The notes: a model not told the origin generated them from the sequence alone. Numbered from the stretch's first letter, positions 1 to 9,294 are shown. The stretch is DNA of 64,000 nucleotides from Marinifaba aquimaris (GCF_013328345.1 NZ_JABULX010000003.1:1-64000); one strand, 5' to 3'. Translations and numbers: made by a program.

Positions 1-2
1 GT

Positions 3-207
3 TCAATGACAGATGGTTATGACTGCTATCAAAATGCACTGGCTGAGAGTAAACGGTATTCTTAAAAACGAATACTTGTTAATGAAACCAAATAACCTAA
101 ATGAGGCAAGGGAAATGGTAAAACAATCAGTCGATTTATATAATCAACAAAGGCCACATTCGGCCTTAAAATACAAAACGCCCGATGAAATTCATCAGGC
201 GTTTTAA
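3..207 (+). pseudogene. IS3-family transposase (OrfB), C-terminal part, frameshifted
   Basis: The C-terminal end of the DDE transposase is recognisable by VNGILKNEYL and YNQQRPHSAL. Positions 3-47 read SMTDGYDCYQNALAE in frame 3; the rest (RVNGILKNEY onward) continues in frame 1 and ends at TAA 205-207. The junction is GCTGAGAGTAAAC, where an intact gene would need two more bases (GCTGAGAGAGTAAAC), so a 2-base loss in a short AG repeat breaks the reading frame. The ATG at 13 is therefore not a real start. The element is probably no longer self-mobile unless this reflects a sequencing error. Confidence 0.75.
175..205 (+). terminator. terminator-like hairpin overlapping the transposase stop codon
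   Basis: AAAACGCC-C-GATG at 175-187 pairs with CATC-A-GGCGTTTT at 193-205, with one mismatch. The stop codon TAA begins at the last base of the stem. Confidence 0.55.
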
Positions 208-266
208 TCAAAAAAGTGTCAACCCATACTAGGATGGGTCAGTTGGAAGTATTAACTTCTTGTTTT

Positions 267-1649
267 TTAAGCGCGTAAGATAGTCAAAATTTGCTCTGTC
301 TTCTCTTTCATCAAAGCAATATTGGCTTTAGACTCCACATTCAAACGTACCACAGGCTCAGTATTTGAGCTGCGTAAATTAAAACGCCATTCGCCCGCGT
401 CATCGTTAAACTCTAAACTGATACCATCGGTTTCATCAACTGATATCGCACTTGGTTCAAACTCTGCTCTTACTCTTGCAATGGCTGCTTTAGGATCAGC
501 GAGTTTAGAGTTAATTTCGCCAGATGAAGGATAAGCTTCAATGCGCTGTGCAACTGCATCTGAAAGTTTTAAGCCTTTAACAGACAATAATTCAGTTACT
601 AGCAACCAAGGGATCATACCTGAATCACAGTAAGCAAAATCTCTGAAGTAGTGATGAGCACTCATTTCACCGCCGTAAACGGCATCTTCTTTGCGCATAC
701 GCTCTTTAATAAAAGCATGCCCTGTTTTACATAGCACGGGTTCTCCACCGGCCGCTTTAACTACATCAATTGTGTTCCAGGTTAAACGCGGATCATGAAT
801 GATTTTAGCGCCTTTATCTTTTTGCAAAAAAGCTTCACCGAGTAAACCAACGATGTAATAGCCTTCGATAAACTGGCCTTTTTCATCAAATAAGAAGCAG
901 CGATCAAAATCACCATCCCAAGCAATACCCATATCCGCTTTATGCGCTAAAACGGCATCTATAGTATCTTGACGATTTTCTGGTAGTAATGGATTTGGGA
1001 TACCATTCGGGAAATTACCATCAGCTTCATGATGCACTTTAATAAATTCAACAGGCACATTGAGCTGCTTAAATTTAGCTTCAATGGCATCAATAACATG
1101 GCCAGATGCGCCATTACCTGAGTTAACGACCAGCTTAATTGGCTTGATGTTTTTGACATTTATGTAAGTGAGTAAGTGTTCAACATAGTCAGACAGTACA
1201 TCTACTTGCTTTAACGTTCCACGTGTTGCTGCTTTATCAGCAAAGTCTTGGCTTTGCGCTAAGGCTTTAATGTCAAACAAACCAGTATCACCACTGATTG
1301 GTTTAGATTGTGCTTTTACCAACTTCATACCGTTGTAATCCATTGGGTTGTGACTCGCAGTGACTTCTACTCCACCATCGACTTTAAGGTAAGAAGTCGC
1401 AAAGTAAATCTCTTCCGTTCCTGTCATACCTAAATCGAGTACATCAACACCAGCGTCAAGTAAGCCATCTGCTAATGCTAACTTTAGCTCTTCAGACGTG
1501 AGACGAATATCACCGCCTACAACAATCGATTTTGGCTTTAAGATCTCGCCATAAGCGCGACCTATGCGATAAGCAATATCAGTATTAAGTTGCTCGCCTA
1601 ATTGGCCGCGAATGTCGTAAGCCTTAAAACAGGTTAGTTCTTGTGTCAT
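267..1649 (-). CDS. manB: phosphomannomutase (CpsG/ManB type)
   Basis: Converts mannose-6-phosphate to mannose-1-phosphate in the cytoplasm, feeding GDP-mannose for surface polysaccharide. The 460-residue length and near-continuous resemblance to enterobacterial CpsG/ManB support the call. Visible motifs are the phosphoserine loop TASHNP (97-102, Ser99), the metal loop DGDFDR (245-250), the sugar-specificity loop GEMSAHH (327-333) and the phosphate-binding RSSNTEP near residue 430. It follows manC by 20 bp, so the two are probably cotranscribed. No clear terminator follows: an IS end lies about 25 bp past the stop. Related phosphoglucomutases are the alternative, but the manC neighbour favours mannose metabolism. 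Confidence 0.93.
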   Translation of the reverse strand: MTQELTCFKAYDIRGQLGEQLNTDIAYRIGRAYGEILKPKSIVVGGDIRLTSEELKLALADGLLDAGVDVLDLGMTGTEEIYFATSYLKVDGGVEVTASHNPMDYNGMKLVKAQSKPISGDTGLFDIKALAQSQDFADKAATRGTLKQVDVLSDYVEHLLTYINVKNIKPIKLVVNSGNGASGHVIDAIEAKFKQLNVPVEFIKVHHEADGNFPNGIPNPLLPENRQDTIDAVLAHKADMGIAWDGDFDRCFLFDEKGQFIEGYYIVGLLGEAFLQKDKGAKIIHDPRLTWNTIDVVKAAGGEPVLCKTGHAFIKERMRKEDAVYGGEMSAHHYFRDFAYCDSGMIPWLLVTELLSVKGLKLSDAVAQRIEAYPSSGEINSKLADPKAAIARVRAEFEPSAISVDETDGISLEFNDDAGEWRFNLRSSNTEPVVRLNVESKANIALMKEKTEQILTILRA

Positions 1650-1669
1650 TTTTATTCCTTAAACTTCGC

Positions 1670-3076
1670 TTATGCGCGGCCGTATCTATCTTCAAAGCGA
1701 ACGATATCATCTTCGCCAAGATATGAACCTGATTGTACCTCAATCAACTCTAGTGGCACCTTACCTGGGTTTTCAAGCGCGTGTACTACACCAATTGGGA
1801 TATATGTTGATTGGTTTTCGGTTAGTAAAATTTCTTTATCACCATTAGTCACTTTGGCTGTTCCAGATACAACAATCCAGTGTTCAGCTCTGTGGTGGTG
1901 CATTTGAACCGATAATTTTGCCCCTGGTTTTACCGTAATGCGTTTAACTTGGAAACGCTCTCCATTATCGATTGAATCGTAGCAACCCCAAGGACGATAA
2001 ACTTCACGGTGGAATTCAAATTCACTGCGCTTTTCTGTTTTCAGCTGATTTACAATCGCTTTAACTTCTTGGCTCTTGTCTTTATGTGCAACTAAGATGG
2101 CATCTTTGGTATTTACAATCACTAAGTCTTCAACACCTATAGTAGCTACCAGCTTATCATCTGCTAACACCATAGAGTTTTTAGTTTCAACTGCTTTTAC
2201 GTCGCCATCAAAAGCGTTGCCATTTTCATCTTGTTCTTTAACTTGCCATAACGCGGCAAAGCCACCCACATCATTCCAGCCAGCATCGAGTGGAACGACA
2301 ACTGCATCTGTGGTTTTTTCCATCACGGCATAGTCGATAGAGTCATCAGGGCAGGCTTCAAATGCTTCAGTGTTGATACGAACGAAGTCTAAATCTGGGT
2401 GTTCTTCACTTATTGCTTTTTCGCAAGCTGAATAAATATCTGGGCGATGCGCTTTGAGTTCGGTTAAGTAACGGCTGGCTTTGAATAAGAACATACCGCT
2501 ATTCCAATAGTATTCACCTGAGTCTAGATAAGAATGTGCGGTAGCTGCATCTGGTTTTTCAACAAATTGACTGACTACAAAAGCGTTATCGTTAACATTA
2601 TCACCGCGTTTGATATAGCCATAACCTGTTTCAGGGCAATTTGGTACGATACCAAATGTCACTAGCTTACCTTCTTGTGCTAGCGGAATTGCAGATTCAA
2701 CGACCTGACAAAAAGTGTCGCTTTGTTGGATGTCATGATCAGCAGCCAGTACTAATAGTAGAGGGTCTTGACCATCTTTTTGCGCTTTAAATGCTGCCAG
2801 TGCAATAGCAGGTGCTGTATTTCTACCTACTGGCTCTAAAATGATCTTGGCATCGTCTATATCGAGCTGACGCATTTGTTCAGCTGCTAGGAACCTGTGA
2901 TCTTCATTACAAATTAATAACGGAGATAAAGTCTCTAAATTAGCAAGGCGTAACACAGTTTGCTGAAGCATTGTTTTGCCTGAAGTTAACGGTAAAAACT
3001 GCTTAGGGAATTTTTGACGAGAAAGAGGCCATAAACGAGTGCCTGAACCGCCAGCCATAACAACAGGTAAGATCAT
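1670..3076 (-). CDS. manC: mannose-1-phosphate guanylyltransferase / mannose-6-phosphate isomerase
   Basis: Bifunctional cytoplasmic enzyme that makes GDP-mannose from mannose-1-phosphate and GTP; the C-terminal cupin isomerises fructose-6-phosphate and mannose-6-phosphate. The nucleotidyltransferase signature GGSGTRLWP lies at residues 9-17, and the type II isomerase cupin near the C-terminus carries [12 protein letters not shown] chose the ATG at 3076 (protein starts [10 protein letters not shown]) because AAGGA lies 8-12 bases upstream. A TTG at 3121 would add 15 residues that homologues lack. It is the first gene of manC-manB and directs GDP-mannose to capsule, exopolysaccharide or LPS. 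Confidence 0.93.
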   Translation of the reverse strand: MILPVVMAGGSGTRLWPLSRQKFPKQFLPLTSGKTMLQQTVLRLANLETLSPLLICNEDHRFLAAEQMRQLDIDDAKIILEPVGRNTAPAIALAAFKAQKDGQDPLLLVLAADHDIQQSDTFCQVVESAIPLAQEGKLVTFGIVPNCPETGYGYIKRGDNVNDNAFVVSQFVEKPDAATAHSYLDSGEYYWNSGMFLFKASRYLTELKAHRPDIYSACEKAISEEHPDLDFVRINTEAFEACPDDSIDYAVMEKTTDAVVVPLDAGWNDVGGFAALWQVKEQDENGNAFDGDVKAVETKNSMVLADDKLVATIGVEDLVIVNTKDAILVAHKDKSQEVKAIVNQLKTEKRSEFEFHREVYRPWGCYDSIDNGERFQVKRITVKPGAKLSVQMHHHRAEHWIVVSGTAKVTNGDKEILLTENQSTYIPIGVVHALENPGKVPLELIEVQSGSYLGEDDIVRFEDRYGRA

Positions 3077-3220
3077 ATCCAGTGTCCTTGTGATATTTTT
3101 TAAGTTTAATTTAACTGACAAAGTGAATGTAACAAAGCATTACAATTGTCTATTCAAAGCATTGTATCGCTTTTCGCGAAGTGACTCAATTTAGCGCGGT
3201 ATTTGTCATTAAAAAATAAA

Positions 3221-3242
3221 AAACCAGCGCTAAGGCTGGTTT
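3221..3242 (-). terminator. rho-independent terminator after the SYLF-domain gene
   Basis: Perfect 8-bp stem AAACCAGC / GCTGGTTT with a 6-base loop. On the minus strand it runs into a T-rich tract (complement of 3211-3221), as expected for transcription leaving the 3261-3812 gene. Confidence 0.8.
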
Positions 3243-3260
3243 GATAGTTATTTAGCACGG

Positions 3261-3812
3261 TTAATTTAAATCTTCATCTTTCCAAAATTTCGTGCCTTTT
3301 ATTGTTGCTTCAGCTGATAATCCTGCTTCGGTTAACTGATAAATTTTAGTATCGCCAATAGCAGCTTCTACTTCAGCTGAACCTCCTTTATCTTCAGCTT
3401 TTGCAGCAGCGTCAGCTTGTGCACCAAATAGCCATCCGTCTTCAACAAAAGCTTCAAATGCCTTACGGGTTTTAAACAAAATAAGCGCTCTGAAATCTTT
3501 TACTCCTAGCCCAATACCGACACCCGCTTCACCCATATTCATATAGGTTTTGCCACCTTTTTGGTTATCAAACGCTACGCCATAACCACCACCTGCAGAA
3601 ACAAAAAATAGGTTAACTCCGGCGTTACTAAATACCGCATACCCTACAGATGACTTAATTTCGCTATCTATATTGGGTTTTTTATTGCGAAATGCTTTTA
3701 ACGTTTTAACAACCATTTGATCGGACTCGGCTCGCTCCTCTGCAACATTTGCATAACTCAAATGGCCAAACAGCAGCATAGTTAATAAACAGATACACTG
3801 GATTGATTTCAT
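3261..3812 (-). CDS. exported SYLF/YSC84-domain lipid-binding protein
   Basis: 183 residues with an N-terminal signal peptide (MKSIQCICLLTMLLFGHLSYA, likely cleaved after A21). The rest is a YSC84/SYLF (DUF500) domain: the glycine-rich stretch FVSAGGGYGVAF and GEAGVGIGLGVKDFRALILF are typical. Family members bind phosphoinositides or other lipids in eukaryotes; the bacterial periplasmic versions have no established role. It is monocistronic, with its own terminator and a long upstream region shared with divergent proB. Family assignment is confident, function is not. Confidence 0.8.
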   Translation of the reverse strand: MKSIQCICLLTMLLFGHLSYANVAEERAESDQMVVKTLKAFRNKKPNIDSEIKSSVGYAVFSNAGVNLFFVSAGGGYGVAFDNQKGGKTYMNMGEAGVGIGLGVKDFRALILFKTRKAFEAFVEDGWLFGAQADAAAKAEDKGGSAEVEAAIGDTKIYQLTEAGLSAEATIKGTKFWKDEDLN

Positions 3813-4128
3813 GTTTCTTCTCTATCTTTAGTTGTTGGTTAAATTGGCAATAAAAGTCTAGATTAAGCTAATGGAATCTCAAGATATGTAGATTGTTTAT
3901 CTTGTTTTGCAAGGAATGTGAATTGTAAATAGCTAGCAGCTCATGTTTAAGCTAGTTTACAATTCTGGTTGTTGTAGTCGCTTCAACTTTGTTGAATTGA
4001 CTTGACTCTAATCAAATATAACTAAACAGAATTGATCTATTTTTCATTTCAAGTAGATTAAACGCTTCAATTGGCGTTCAAAAGCCAATTTTATTCAATA
4101 TCTTAGTATCTCTAGTGAATCCAAATTA
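3813..4128. other. divergent intergenic region between the SYLF gene and proB
   Basis: 316 bp of AT-rich sequence with no credible ORF. It must hold the promoters for both divergent genes, but no strong -35/-10 pair stood out. The only clear structure is the hairpin at 4069-4090 just ahead of proB. Confidence 0.5.
4069..4090 (+). promoter_or_regulatory. hairpin in the proB leader
   Basis: AATTGGC (4069-4075) and GCCAATT (4084-4090) form a perfect 7-bp stem with an 8-base loop, followed by TTATTC. It lies 38 bp before the proB start, so it could be a weak attenuator, an RNA stability element or an operator. Confidence 0.3.
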
Positions 4129-5229
4129 ATGAGTGGTCTTGACTGGCATAGAGCCGTTATCAAAGTGGGAAGTGCGTTAATTGCACCTGATGGAGCGCAG
4201 TGTAGTGGTCAATATTTATTACCTATTGCTCGTTACATCAATGAATGTCGCCAAAAAGGTAAAGAAATTATCTTAGTGTCCAGTGGCAGTGTTGCCGCGG
4301 GCCGAGGTTTGGTTGCTCATGGTGAACTCCCCATCATTGCCGAAAAGCAAGCCATGGCTGCCGTTGGACAAATGAAAATGATGCAAAATTGGCAGCGTTT
4401 TTTTGATTTTCCATGCGCGCAAATTCTCGTAACACACGATGATTTAGCAGACCGCAAACGCTACATCAATATTCAAAATACTATACGAACATTACTCGAC
4501 AACGGCATTCTCCCTATAGTTAATGAAAATGACTCAGTTGCAACAAAAGAGTTAAAGGTGGGTGATAATGACAATTTAGCCGCTTTGGTTGCTCAAGTAT
4601 CGAGTAGTGATTTATTGATGATTTGTAGCGATATCGATGGCTTGTTTACCAAAGACCCTAGATCTAACCCAGATGCTGAATTGATTCCTGTCGTCGATAA
4701 AATTGATGAAAGTATCTATGCACTTGCAGGTGGTACCAGTAATAAAATCGCGACAGGCGGTATGCGAACAAAAATTGAAGCAGCAGAAAAAGCAACAGAG
4801 CAAGGCATCAATACGATGATCGTCAATGGTCGAGATAGTCAAGTGTTCGATTTGCTCGTTGCGGAAAAAGCAGTGGGAACAGTTTTTACACGTCAGGCTA
4901 GCCCACAAAAAGCGAGAAAAAATTGGCTTCAGCACTCACTGAAAGTCAAAGGTAGCATTACAGTTGATGCTGGCGCATCAAAGGCCTTAAACAGTGCGGG
5001 AGCATCATTGCTCAGTATAGGTATTACTGCAATCGACGGGCGCTTTATCAAAGGCGATGCCGTCAATGTTTGCGATGCAAAAGGCAATATTATCGCCAAA
5101 GGTATTAGCCAATATAACAATAGTGAACTGAGCCAAATTAAAGGCTTACAAAGCAAAAAAATATTAGAAACTTTGGGGTATTGTCCGAGTGAAGAAGTCA
5201 TCCATCGCGATGATTTAGTGGTTATATAG
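4129..5229 (+). CDS. proB: glutamate 5-kinase
   Basis: Phosphorylates glutamate to gamma-glutamyl phosphate, the first step of proline synthesis in the cytoplasm. The 366-residue length is normal for the two-domain enzyme: an amino-acid kinase domain (about 1-255) with VSSGSVAAG at 50-58, VNENDSV and the GGMRTKIEAA segment, then a C-terminal PUA domain (about 270-366). No strong ribosome-binding site precedes the ATG. The gene is 33 bp upstream of proA, and the two products act in sequence, probably with channelling of the unstable acyl phosphate. Proline feedback through the kinase domain is usual for the family. Confidence 0.95.
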   Translation: MSGLDWHRAVIKVGSALIAPDGAQCSGQYLLPIARYINECRQKGKEIILVSSGSVAAGRGLVAHGELPIIAEKQAMAAVGQMKMMQNWQRFFDFPCAQILVTHDDLADRKRYINIQNTIRTLLDNGILPIVNENDSVATKELKVGDNDNLAALVAQVSSSDLLMICSDIDGLFTKDPRSNPDAELIPVVDKIDESIYALAGGTSNKIATGGMRTKIEAAEKATEQGINTMIVNGRDSQVFDLLVAEKAVGTVFTRQASPQKARKNWLQHSLKVKGSITVDAGASKALNSAGASLLSIGITAIDGRFIKGDAVNVCDAKGNIIAKGISQYNNSELSQIKGLQSKKILETLGYCPSEEVIHRDDLVVI

Positions 5230-5262
5230 CCCCCAAGTGAACCAATGATGATGGAAGGAATT

Positions 5263-6522
5263 ATGAGTTTTTCAATTGCCGAAATGGCCAAAGCGGCGAG
5301 ACAAGCCTCTTACTCTGTTGCTGATTTAAGTCAGCAGCAAAAAAATGATGCGTTAGAAGCGATGGCCGCTAAATTAATCGAACGTACAGCGTTAATTTTA
5401 TCCGAGAACGAACGCGACTTAGAAGCTGGGCGTGAAAATGGTTTAACAGAAGCGATGATCGATCGTTTGCGCTTAACGCCAGAACGCGTCGCTGATTTAG
5501 CAAGTGCATTGCGCGAAGTTGCCCAGTTGGACGATCCAGTTGGCAAAATGAATAATTCATTTGTACGCCCAAACGGTATTCGAGTTGCCAAAATGAAAAT
5601 TCCATTAGGCGTGATTGCGATGATTTATGAAGCGCGTCCAAATGTTACTGCTGAAGCTGCAGCTTTGTGTTTGAAATCAGGTAATGCAGTCATTTTACGT
5701 GGTGGTAAAGAAGCATTGTTTTCTAACTTGGTCATCGCTAAATGCTTACACGAAGCATTAGTTGAACAAGATATTGACCCGAATGCCATTTCAGTTGTTC
5801 CTGATCCAGATCGCGCAGTGATGAATGAGTTAATGACGCTTTCAGATGATGTGGATTTAATTATTCCACGCGGTGGTGAAGGCTTAATTCGTTTCGTATC
5901 TGAAAATAGCCAAATTCCTGTTATTCAGCACTTCAAAGGTGTATGCCACCTTTATGTAGATGAATTTGCCAATAATGAGATGGCGTTAGACTTATTACTC
6001 AATGGTAAAACTCAGCGTACAGGTGTTTGTAATGCGTTAGAGACATTATTAATTGATCAAGCTAACCCAGACTTTATTCAAATTGCCGCAAAAGCGATGG
6101 CAGATAAAGGCGTTAAGATTCACGCTTGTGAAAAGAGTCTTGCGACATTTAAAGCAGCTGGATGTGATGCAGAATTAGCAACGGATGCTGACTGGGATGC
6201 TGAGTATTTAGCGCTTGAATTAGCCGTTCGCGTTGTTGATGATTTTGAGCACGCAATCAAGCACTTAGAACAATACAGTTCAGGCCACACAGAAGTCATT
6301 TGTACTGATAACTTAACTCGCGCAAATACCTTTGTTCGCCGAGTTAATTCAGCAGTTGTTATGGTCAATGCTTCTAGCCGTTTTTCTGATGGTGGCCAGT
6401 TAGGTCTGGGTGCAGAAATTGGTATTTCTACATCTAAGCTACATGCTTATGGTCCAATGGGCTTAGAAAGTCTGACAACTGAAAAGTTTGTAGTTATTGG
6501 CGAAGGCCAAATCCGCAGCTAA
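5263..6522 (+). CDS. proA: gamma-glutamyl phosphate reductase
   Basis: NADPH-dependent reduction of gamma-glutamyl phosphate to glutamate-5-semialdehyde, the second step of proline synthesis. It is a 419-residue aldehyde-dehydrogenase-fold protein with the catalytic cysteine in TGVCNALE (Cys256). I use the ATG at 5263 (protein MSFSIAEMAK) because GGAAGGA at 5253-5259 sits just ahead; the ATG at 5245 lies before that ribosome-binding site and would add six residues. It forms an operon with proB and is followed by a strong hairpin. Confidence 0.95.
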   Translation: MSFSIAEMAKAARQASYSVADLSQQQKNDALEAMAAKLIERTALILSENERDLEAGRENGLTEAMIDRLRLTPERVADLASALREVAQLDDPVGKMNNSFVRPNGIRVAKMKIPLGVIAMIYEARPNVTAEAAALCLKSGNAVILRGGKEALFSNLVIAKCLHEALVEQDIDPNAISVVPDPDRAVMNELMTLSDDVDLIIPRGGEGLIRFVSENSQIPVIQHFKGVCHLYVDEFANNEMALDLLLNGKTQRTGVCNALETLLIDQANPDFIQIAAKAMADKGVKIHACEKSLATFKAAGCDAELATDADWDAEYLALELAVRVVDDFEHAIKHLEQYSSGHTEVICTDNLTRANTFVRRVNSAVVMVNASSRFSDGGQLGLGAEIGISTSKLHAYGPMGLESLTTEKFVVIGEGQIRS

Positions 6523-6530
6523 CAATCGTT

Positions 6531-6566
6531 GACTGTTCGTTTAGTTTTTGTGCTAAACGGACAGTC
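6531..6566 (+). terminator. strong hairpin after proA
   Basis: GACTGTTCGTTTAG (6531-6544) pairs with CTAAACGGACAGTC (6553-6566) over 14 positions with one G-U pair and an 8-base loop. There is no T tract afterwards, so it may be a factor-dependent end or a 3'-stabilising stem rather than a classic terminator. Confidence 0.6.
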
Positions 6567-6723
6567 CTCAGCTCAAAGTTAACCCACCCCCTTAGCTAAC
6601 AATCTAGTCATTGAATCATTTACTTAAAATGTGTTGTCTTTTTGTTAGAAGACTTTTATTTTCTTAGCAATATAGTCTTTAATTAACGAATACCTTTTTT
6701 AAGCCAAATTCTGGGAGTGCTAG

Positions 6724-6906
6724 ATGAGCCTAATGACAGTTAAAGAAGTTGCCGATTTTTTAGGTATCCAAGAGATTCGAGTTGAGCGACTACAACGTGA
6801 GAGTTTATTAGTTGCTAAAGATAATGATAGTGACGGTAACCCTCTGTTTGAAAAAGACGATGTAGAAAAATATAAAGTCTTTGCTGAACGAATTGGTGGT
6901 ATTTAG
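6724..6906 (+). CDS. small excisionase/MerR-like helix-turn-helix protein
   Basis: 60 residues that begin MSLMTVKEVADFLGIQ, a pattern typical of winged-HTH excisionase (HTH_17) or MerR-type DNA-binding domains, where TVKEVADFLGI forms the helix-turn-helix. The rest (FEKDDVEKYK) matches the end of such single-domain proteins. GGGAG lies a few bases before the ATG. There is no integrase nearby, so a phage excisionase role is not supported; a small chromosomal regulator is more likely. Its target is unknown. Confidence 0.65.
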   Translation: MSLMTVKEVADFLGIQEIRVERLQRESLLVAKDNDSDGNPLFEKDDVEKYKVFAERIGGI

Positions 6907-6932
6907 TTTACTCAGCGTTAAACGAAAACTTG

Positions 6933-6964
6933 AAAAAGCCTTTGTCTCTACAAGGGCTTTTTTG
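6933..6964. terminator. bidirectional terminator between the HTH gene and a chemoreceptor
   Basis: AAAAAGCCTTTGT (6933-6945) pairs with ACAAGGGCTTTTT (6950-6962), leaving a 4-base loop and one G-U pair. A and T tracts flank both sides, so it can serve both convergent genes. Confidence 0.8.
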
Positions 6965-6981
6965 ATTAATCCAACTCGTTG

Positions 6982-8175
6982 TTAAAACAGCTCAATTCCA
7001 TCATCGGGTGTTTGTGCCACACGCTGTTTTTGCTGGCTTACACTAAATTGATTTTTCGTTTTAATCGCTTCAAACGCTCGCTCTAAATCTGATTTTAAAC
7101 GCATTAAATCAGCTTCTGTTAATAAAGCAGCTCCTTGTGTATCAGTGCTGTTATTGAGCTCTTTCATTTCAGCAGCGGCTTTGTTGGCTTCATAGGCGGT
7201 GTGTTCTTGCTCTTGCATCGAAGCAATAACTTGGCTTGCCAACTCTAAAACAGATTCCATCGACTCACTACATTCATTCATCTTAGTTAGGTTGTTATTG
7301 GTTGATTCTGTCGCTTGTTGAATTGGCTCGCGAATGTCGTGCATCAATTGTGCAACATCCAATACTTCTGTGATGGTGCTTGAGGCAACTTGCTGAATAT
7401 TGGTAGCCGATGAATTCGCTTTGTGTGCAAGGTTTCTGACTTCTTCTGCAACCACTGCAAAGCCTCGGCCAAATTCACCCGCTCGTGCTGCTTCTATTGC
7501 AGCATTTAAAGCCAGTAAGTCAGTTTGCGATGCGATTTCAGTAATAGCAGAAACAGAGTCTTCTATTTGTTGAATTTCTTTGGACAAGGATTCGATACGA
7601 TCGGCTGTTTCTAAAACTGATTTATTGACCTGATTAATCGTTTGACTCGATGTAGCGGATTGGTCTCGGCTATCATTCACCTTACCTGTCGAAGAAACAA
7701 CATTATCGAAAATTTCGACAATGTTAGAGGTGGTCACTTTGGTGGCTTCGGTCATACCTTGTAATGATTCATGCAAAAAATCACTGTGCATTTGTTGCAC
7801 TGAGTTTTTTTGTTCCATATTAGAATAAGACTCTCTGAGCTGCTGCGCCATGGTATCGAGCTGTGCCATTTCCACTCGGGCTGATGAAACAGCTTGTTCA
7901 GTTAATTGTGCTATTTTGTGGCTAGTTGGTTCGTTTGCAGCAAGTGATGCAATCGTTGAGTCATCGGATAAATCGAGCGCATTCTCTTTTATTAATTGAT
8001 TGAGTACAAAGGTAGTGGGTTGTGCTTTTTTATGTTGAATAAAAATCAGCGTTGCAATGATTAACAAGTTAATGCTCGCTAAAACATATAAAAAGTCAGA
8101 TTGGATTAAGAAAAAGCAACTAAAACTCGACAATGCAAGCAATATGAGAAGGGGTGTAACCAGTGCACTCATCAA
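6982..8175 (-). CDS. methyl-accepting chemotaxis protein without a periplasmic sensor domain
   Basis: 397 residues. Two hydrophobic segments near residues 5-25 and 28-47 form a tight membrane hairpin with almost nothing between them. A coiled coil follows, then the conserved signalling tip ([19 protein letters not shown], then [13 protein letters not shown]) that contacts CheA and CheW. With no HAMP or ligand domain visible, the stimulus is probably sensed in the membrane or cytoplasm. It is monocistronic and convergent with the small HTH gene; no che genes are nearby. The start could be either of two adjacent ATGs (8175 or 8172). Confidence 0.85.
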   Translation of the reverse strand: MMSALVTPLLILLALSSFSCFFLIQSDFLYVLASINLLIIATLIFIQHKKAQPTTFVLNQLIKENALDLSDDSTIASLAANEPTSHKIAQLTEQAVSSARVEMAQLDTMAQQLRESYSNMEQKNSVQQMHSDFLHESLQGMTEATKVTTSNIVEIFDNVVSSTGKVNDSRDQSATSSQTINQVNKSVLETADRIESLSKEIQQIEDSVSAITEIASQTDLLALNAAIEAARAGEFGRGFAVVAEEVRNLAHKANSSATNIQQVASSTITEVLDVAQLMHDIREPIQQATESTNNNLTKMNECSESMESVLELASQVIASMQEQEHTAYEANKAAAEMKELNNSTDTQGAALLTEADLMRLKSDLERAFEAIKTKNQFSVSQQKQRVAQTPDDGIELF

Positions 8176-8455
8176 ACAATATCCTTAGTTTTCTTTTGAT
8201 TATGGATAACTGAACCTCGTTCAGGAAAACGAAGATAAATAAAGATTAGTCTAAATATCTGTCTTCACTTGAATCTATCGACATTTTTACCCCTTTACTT
8301 GAACGCTTGATGAATATCATTGAATTTTATAAGAAATTTTTCGCAGCATAGACTATTTATCACTATGCTTTATGGACGATAAATACGCCATTGAGTTTGT
8401 GAAATTCAACCATGATTAAGCGTTTACACTCAGGTTTTGTCAACTATATCAAACA

Positions 8456-8920
8456 ATGAATGAAAATCGATGGCAAGACGCGACGCGCCATGCTCACACG
8501 TTAAAAGGCAATGCAGGAAATATTGGTGCCACTTTGCTGCAACAACAAGCGGCAGATGTTGAAAAAGCTTGTGCTCAAGAGCAAGCCTCTACGGTTAAGA
8601 CATTGATGTCCCGCATTCAGCCTGCTTTAGAACAGGTATTTGACTGTATTAATCAGATACTCTCAAACCCATCAATGAGTTCGGATGAATCAGTTGTATC
8701 TACCGGGTTATCAGATGACGAAATAAAAGAAAAATTAAACTATATCGGAAAAGGCATTGCTGAATTTAGTGCAACGGCAGGTGATAGCTTAGTGAGTTTA
8801 ATGGAGCAAGTTAATGACAAGAGTTTGTCCTTAGAGCTCGCTGATATATATCAAGCGCTAGAAAGCTATGATTTTGAAACCGCAGCATCTAAACTAAAAG
8901 CGGTGTTGGAGCAATTTTGA
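8456..8920 (+). CDS. orphan HPt phosphotransfer domain, probably the C-terminal remnant of a hybrid kinase
   Basis: 154 residues. The segment RHAHTLKGNAGNIGA is the histidine phosphotransfer motif with phospho-acceptor His14. The C-terminal end (ALESYDFETAASKLKAVLEQF region) resembles the tail after HPt in BarA-like hybrid kinases. A complete HPt bundle needs a first helix ahead of the histidine, and only 13 residues precede it here. A 15-codon reading frame at 8412-8459 (ending GFVNYIKQ, which resembles the missing helix) overlaps the start codon in another frame. I infer a decayed or truncated gene that may still be translated. It is 9 bp upstream of the next gene. Confidence 0.6.
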   Translation: MNENRWQDATRHAHTLKGNAGNIGATLLQQQAADVEKACAQEQASTVKTLMSRIQPALEQVFDCINQILSNPSMSSDESVVSTGLSDDEIKEKLNYIGKGIAEFSATAGDSLVSLMEQVNDKSLSLELADIYQALESYDFETAASKLKAVLEQF

Positions 8921-8929
8921 GAATTAATC

Positions 8930-9292
8930 ATGGATAGAAAACAGCTAGCAAATTATTTTTTAGAAAAGCCACATAGCAAAATGGATTACCCATTTGGTGA
9001 TGATGTTGAGGTTTATAAAATCAATGGCAAGATGTTTGGTCTAATTGGTGATCACAATGGTTACACCATGATTAATTTAAAATGCGATCCGACTGAGTCA
9101 TTAGCTCTGCAAGACATCTTCCCTAAAACGGTGACACCTGCTTACCATATGAATAAAAAACACTGGATAAGTGTTTATCTCAACGGTCAAATTCCAGTTG
9201 GAGAAGTGCAAAGGTTAATTGATAACTCTTTTAACTTGGTGGTTAAAGGTATGCCAAAAAAAATGCAGCAAGCCTTCTTGCTGCATTGCTAA
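8930..9292 (+). CDS. MmcQ/YjbR family protein
   Basis: 120 residues with the MmcQ/YjbR (CyaY-like fold) pattern: an N-terminal FLEKPHSKMDYPFGDDVEVYK segment, MFGLIG, then NLKCDP and a C-terminal half with KKHWISVYL. The family is described as possible DNA-binding proteins of the double-wing fold, but its cellular role is not settled. It starts 9 bp after the HPt fragment. Its last codons (KMQQAFLLHC) are encoded inside a hairpin that serves as a terminator for the opposite strand. Confidence 0.8.
   Translation: MDRKQLANYFLEKPHSKMDYPFGDDVEVYKINGKMFGLIGDHNGYTMINLKCDPTESLALQDIFPKTVTPAYHMNKKHWISVYLNGQIPVGEVQRLIDNSFNLVVKGMPKKMQQAFLLHC
9256..9287 (-). terminator. minus-strand terminator embedded in the end of the YjbR coding region
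   Basis: A perfect 11-bp stem, AATGCAGCAAG (9262-9272) with CTTGCTGCATT (9277-9287), has a 4-base loop. On the minus strand it is followed by a run of eight Ts (complement of 9256-9263), so it ends transcription from the 9295-10033 locus while lying inside the last codons of the plus-strand gene. Confidence 0.8.
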
Positions 9293-9294
9293 TA

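Larger units (their letters stand above)
1..241 (+). mobile_element. right end of an IS3-family insertion sequence
   Basis: The window opens inside an IS3-family element. It holds the 3' part of the transposase, a terminator-like hairpin across its stop codon, and a probable right terminal inverted repeat at 217-241 that starts TGTCAACCC and ends GGATGGGTCA. The end in CA fits the TG...CA ends of IS3-family elements. The left end lies outside the window, so the inverted repeat and target duplication cannot be checked. The element ends about 25 bp beyond the manB stop codon. Confidence 0.7.

Noticed and set aside
3077-3121. TTG start that would extend ManC by 15 residues
   Set aside because: The ATG at 3076 has AAGGA at the right distance and matches the usual N-terminus of the family.
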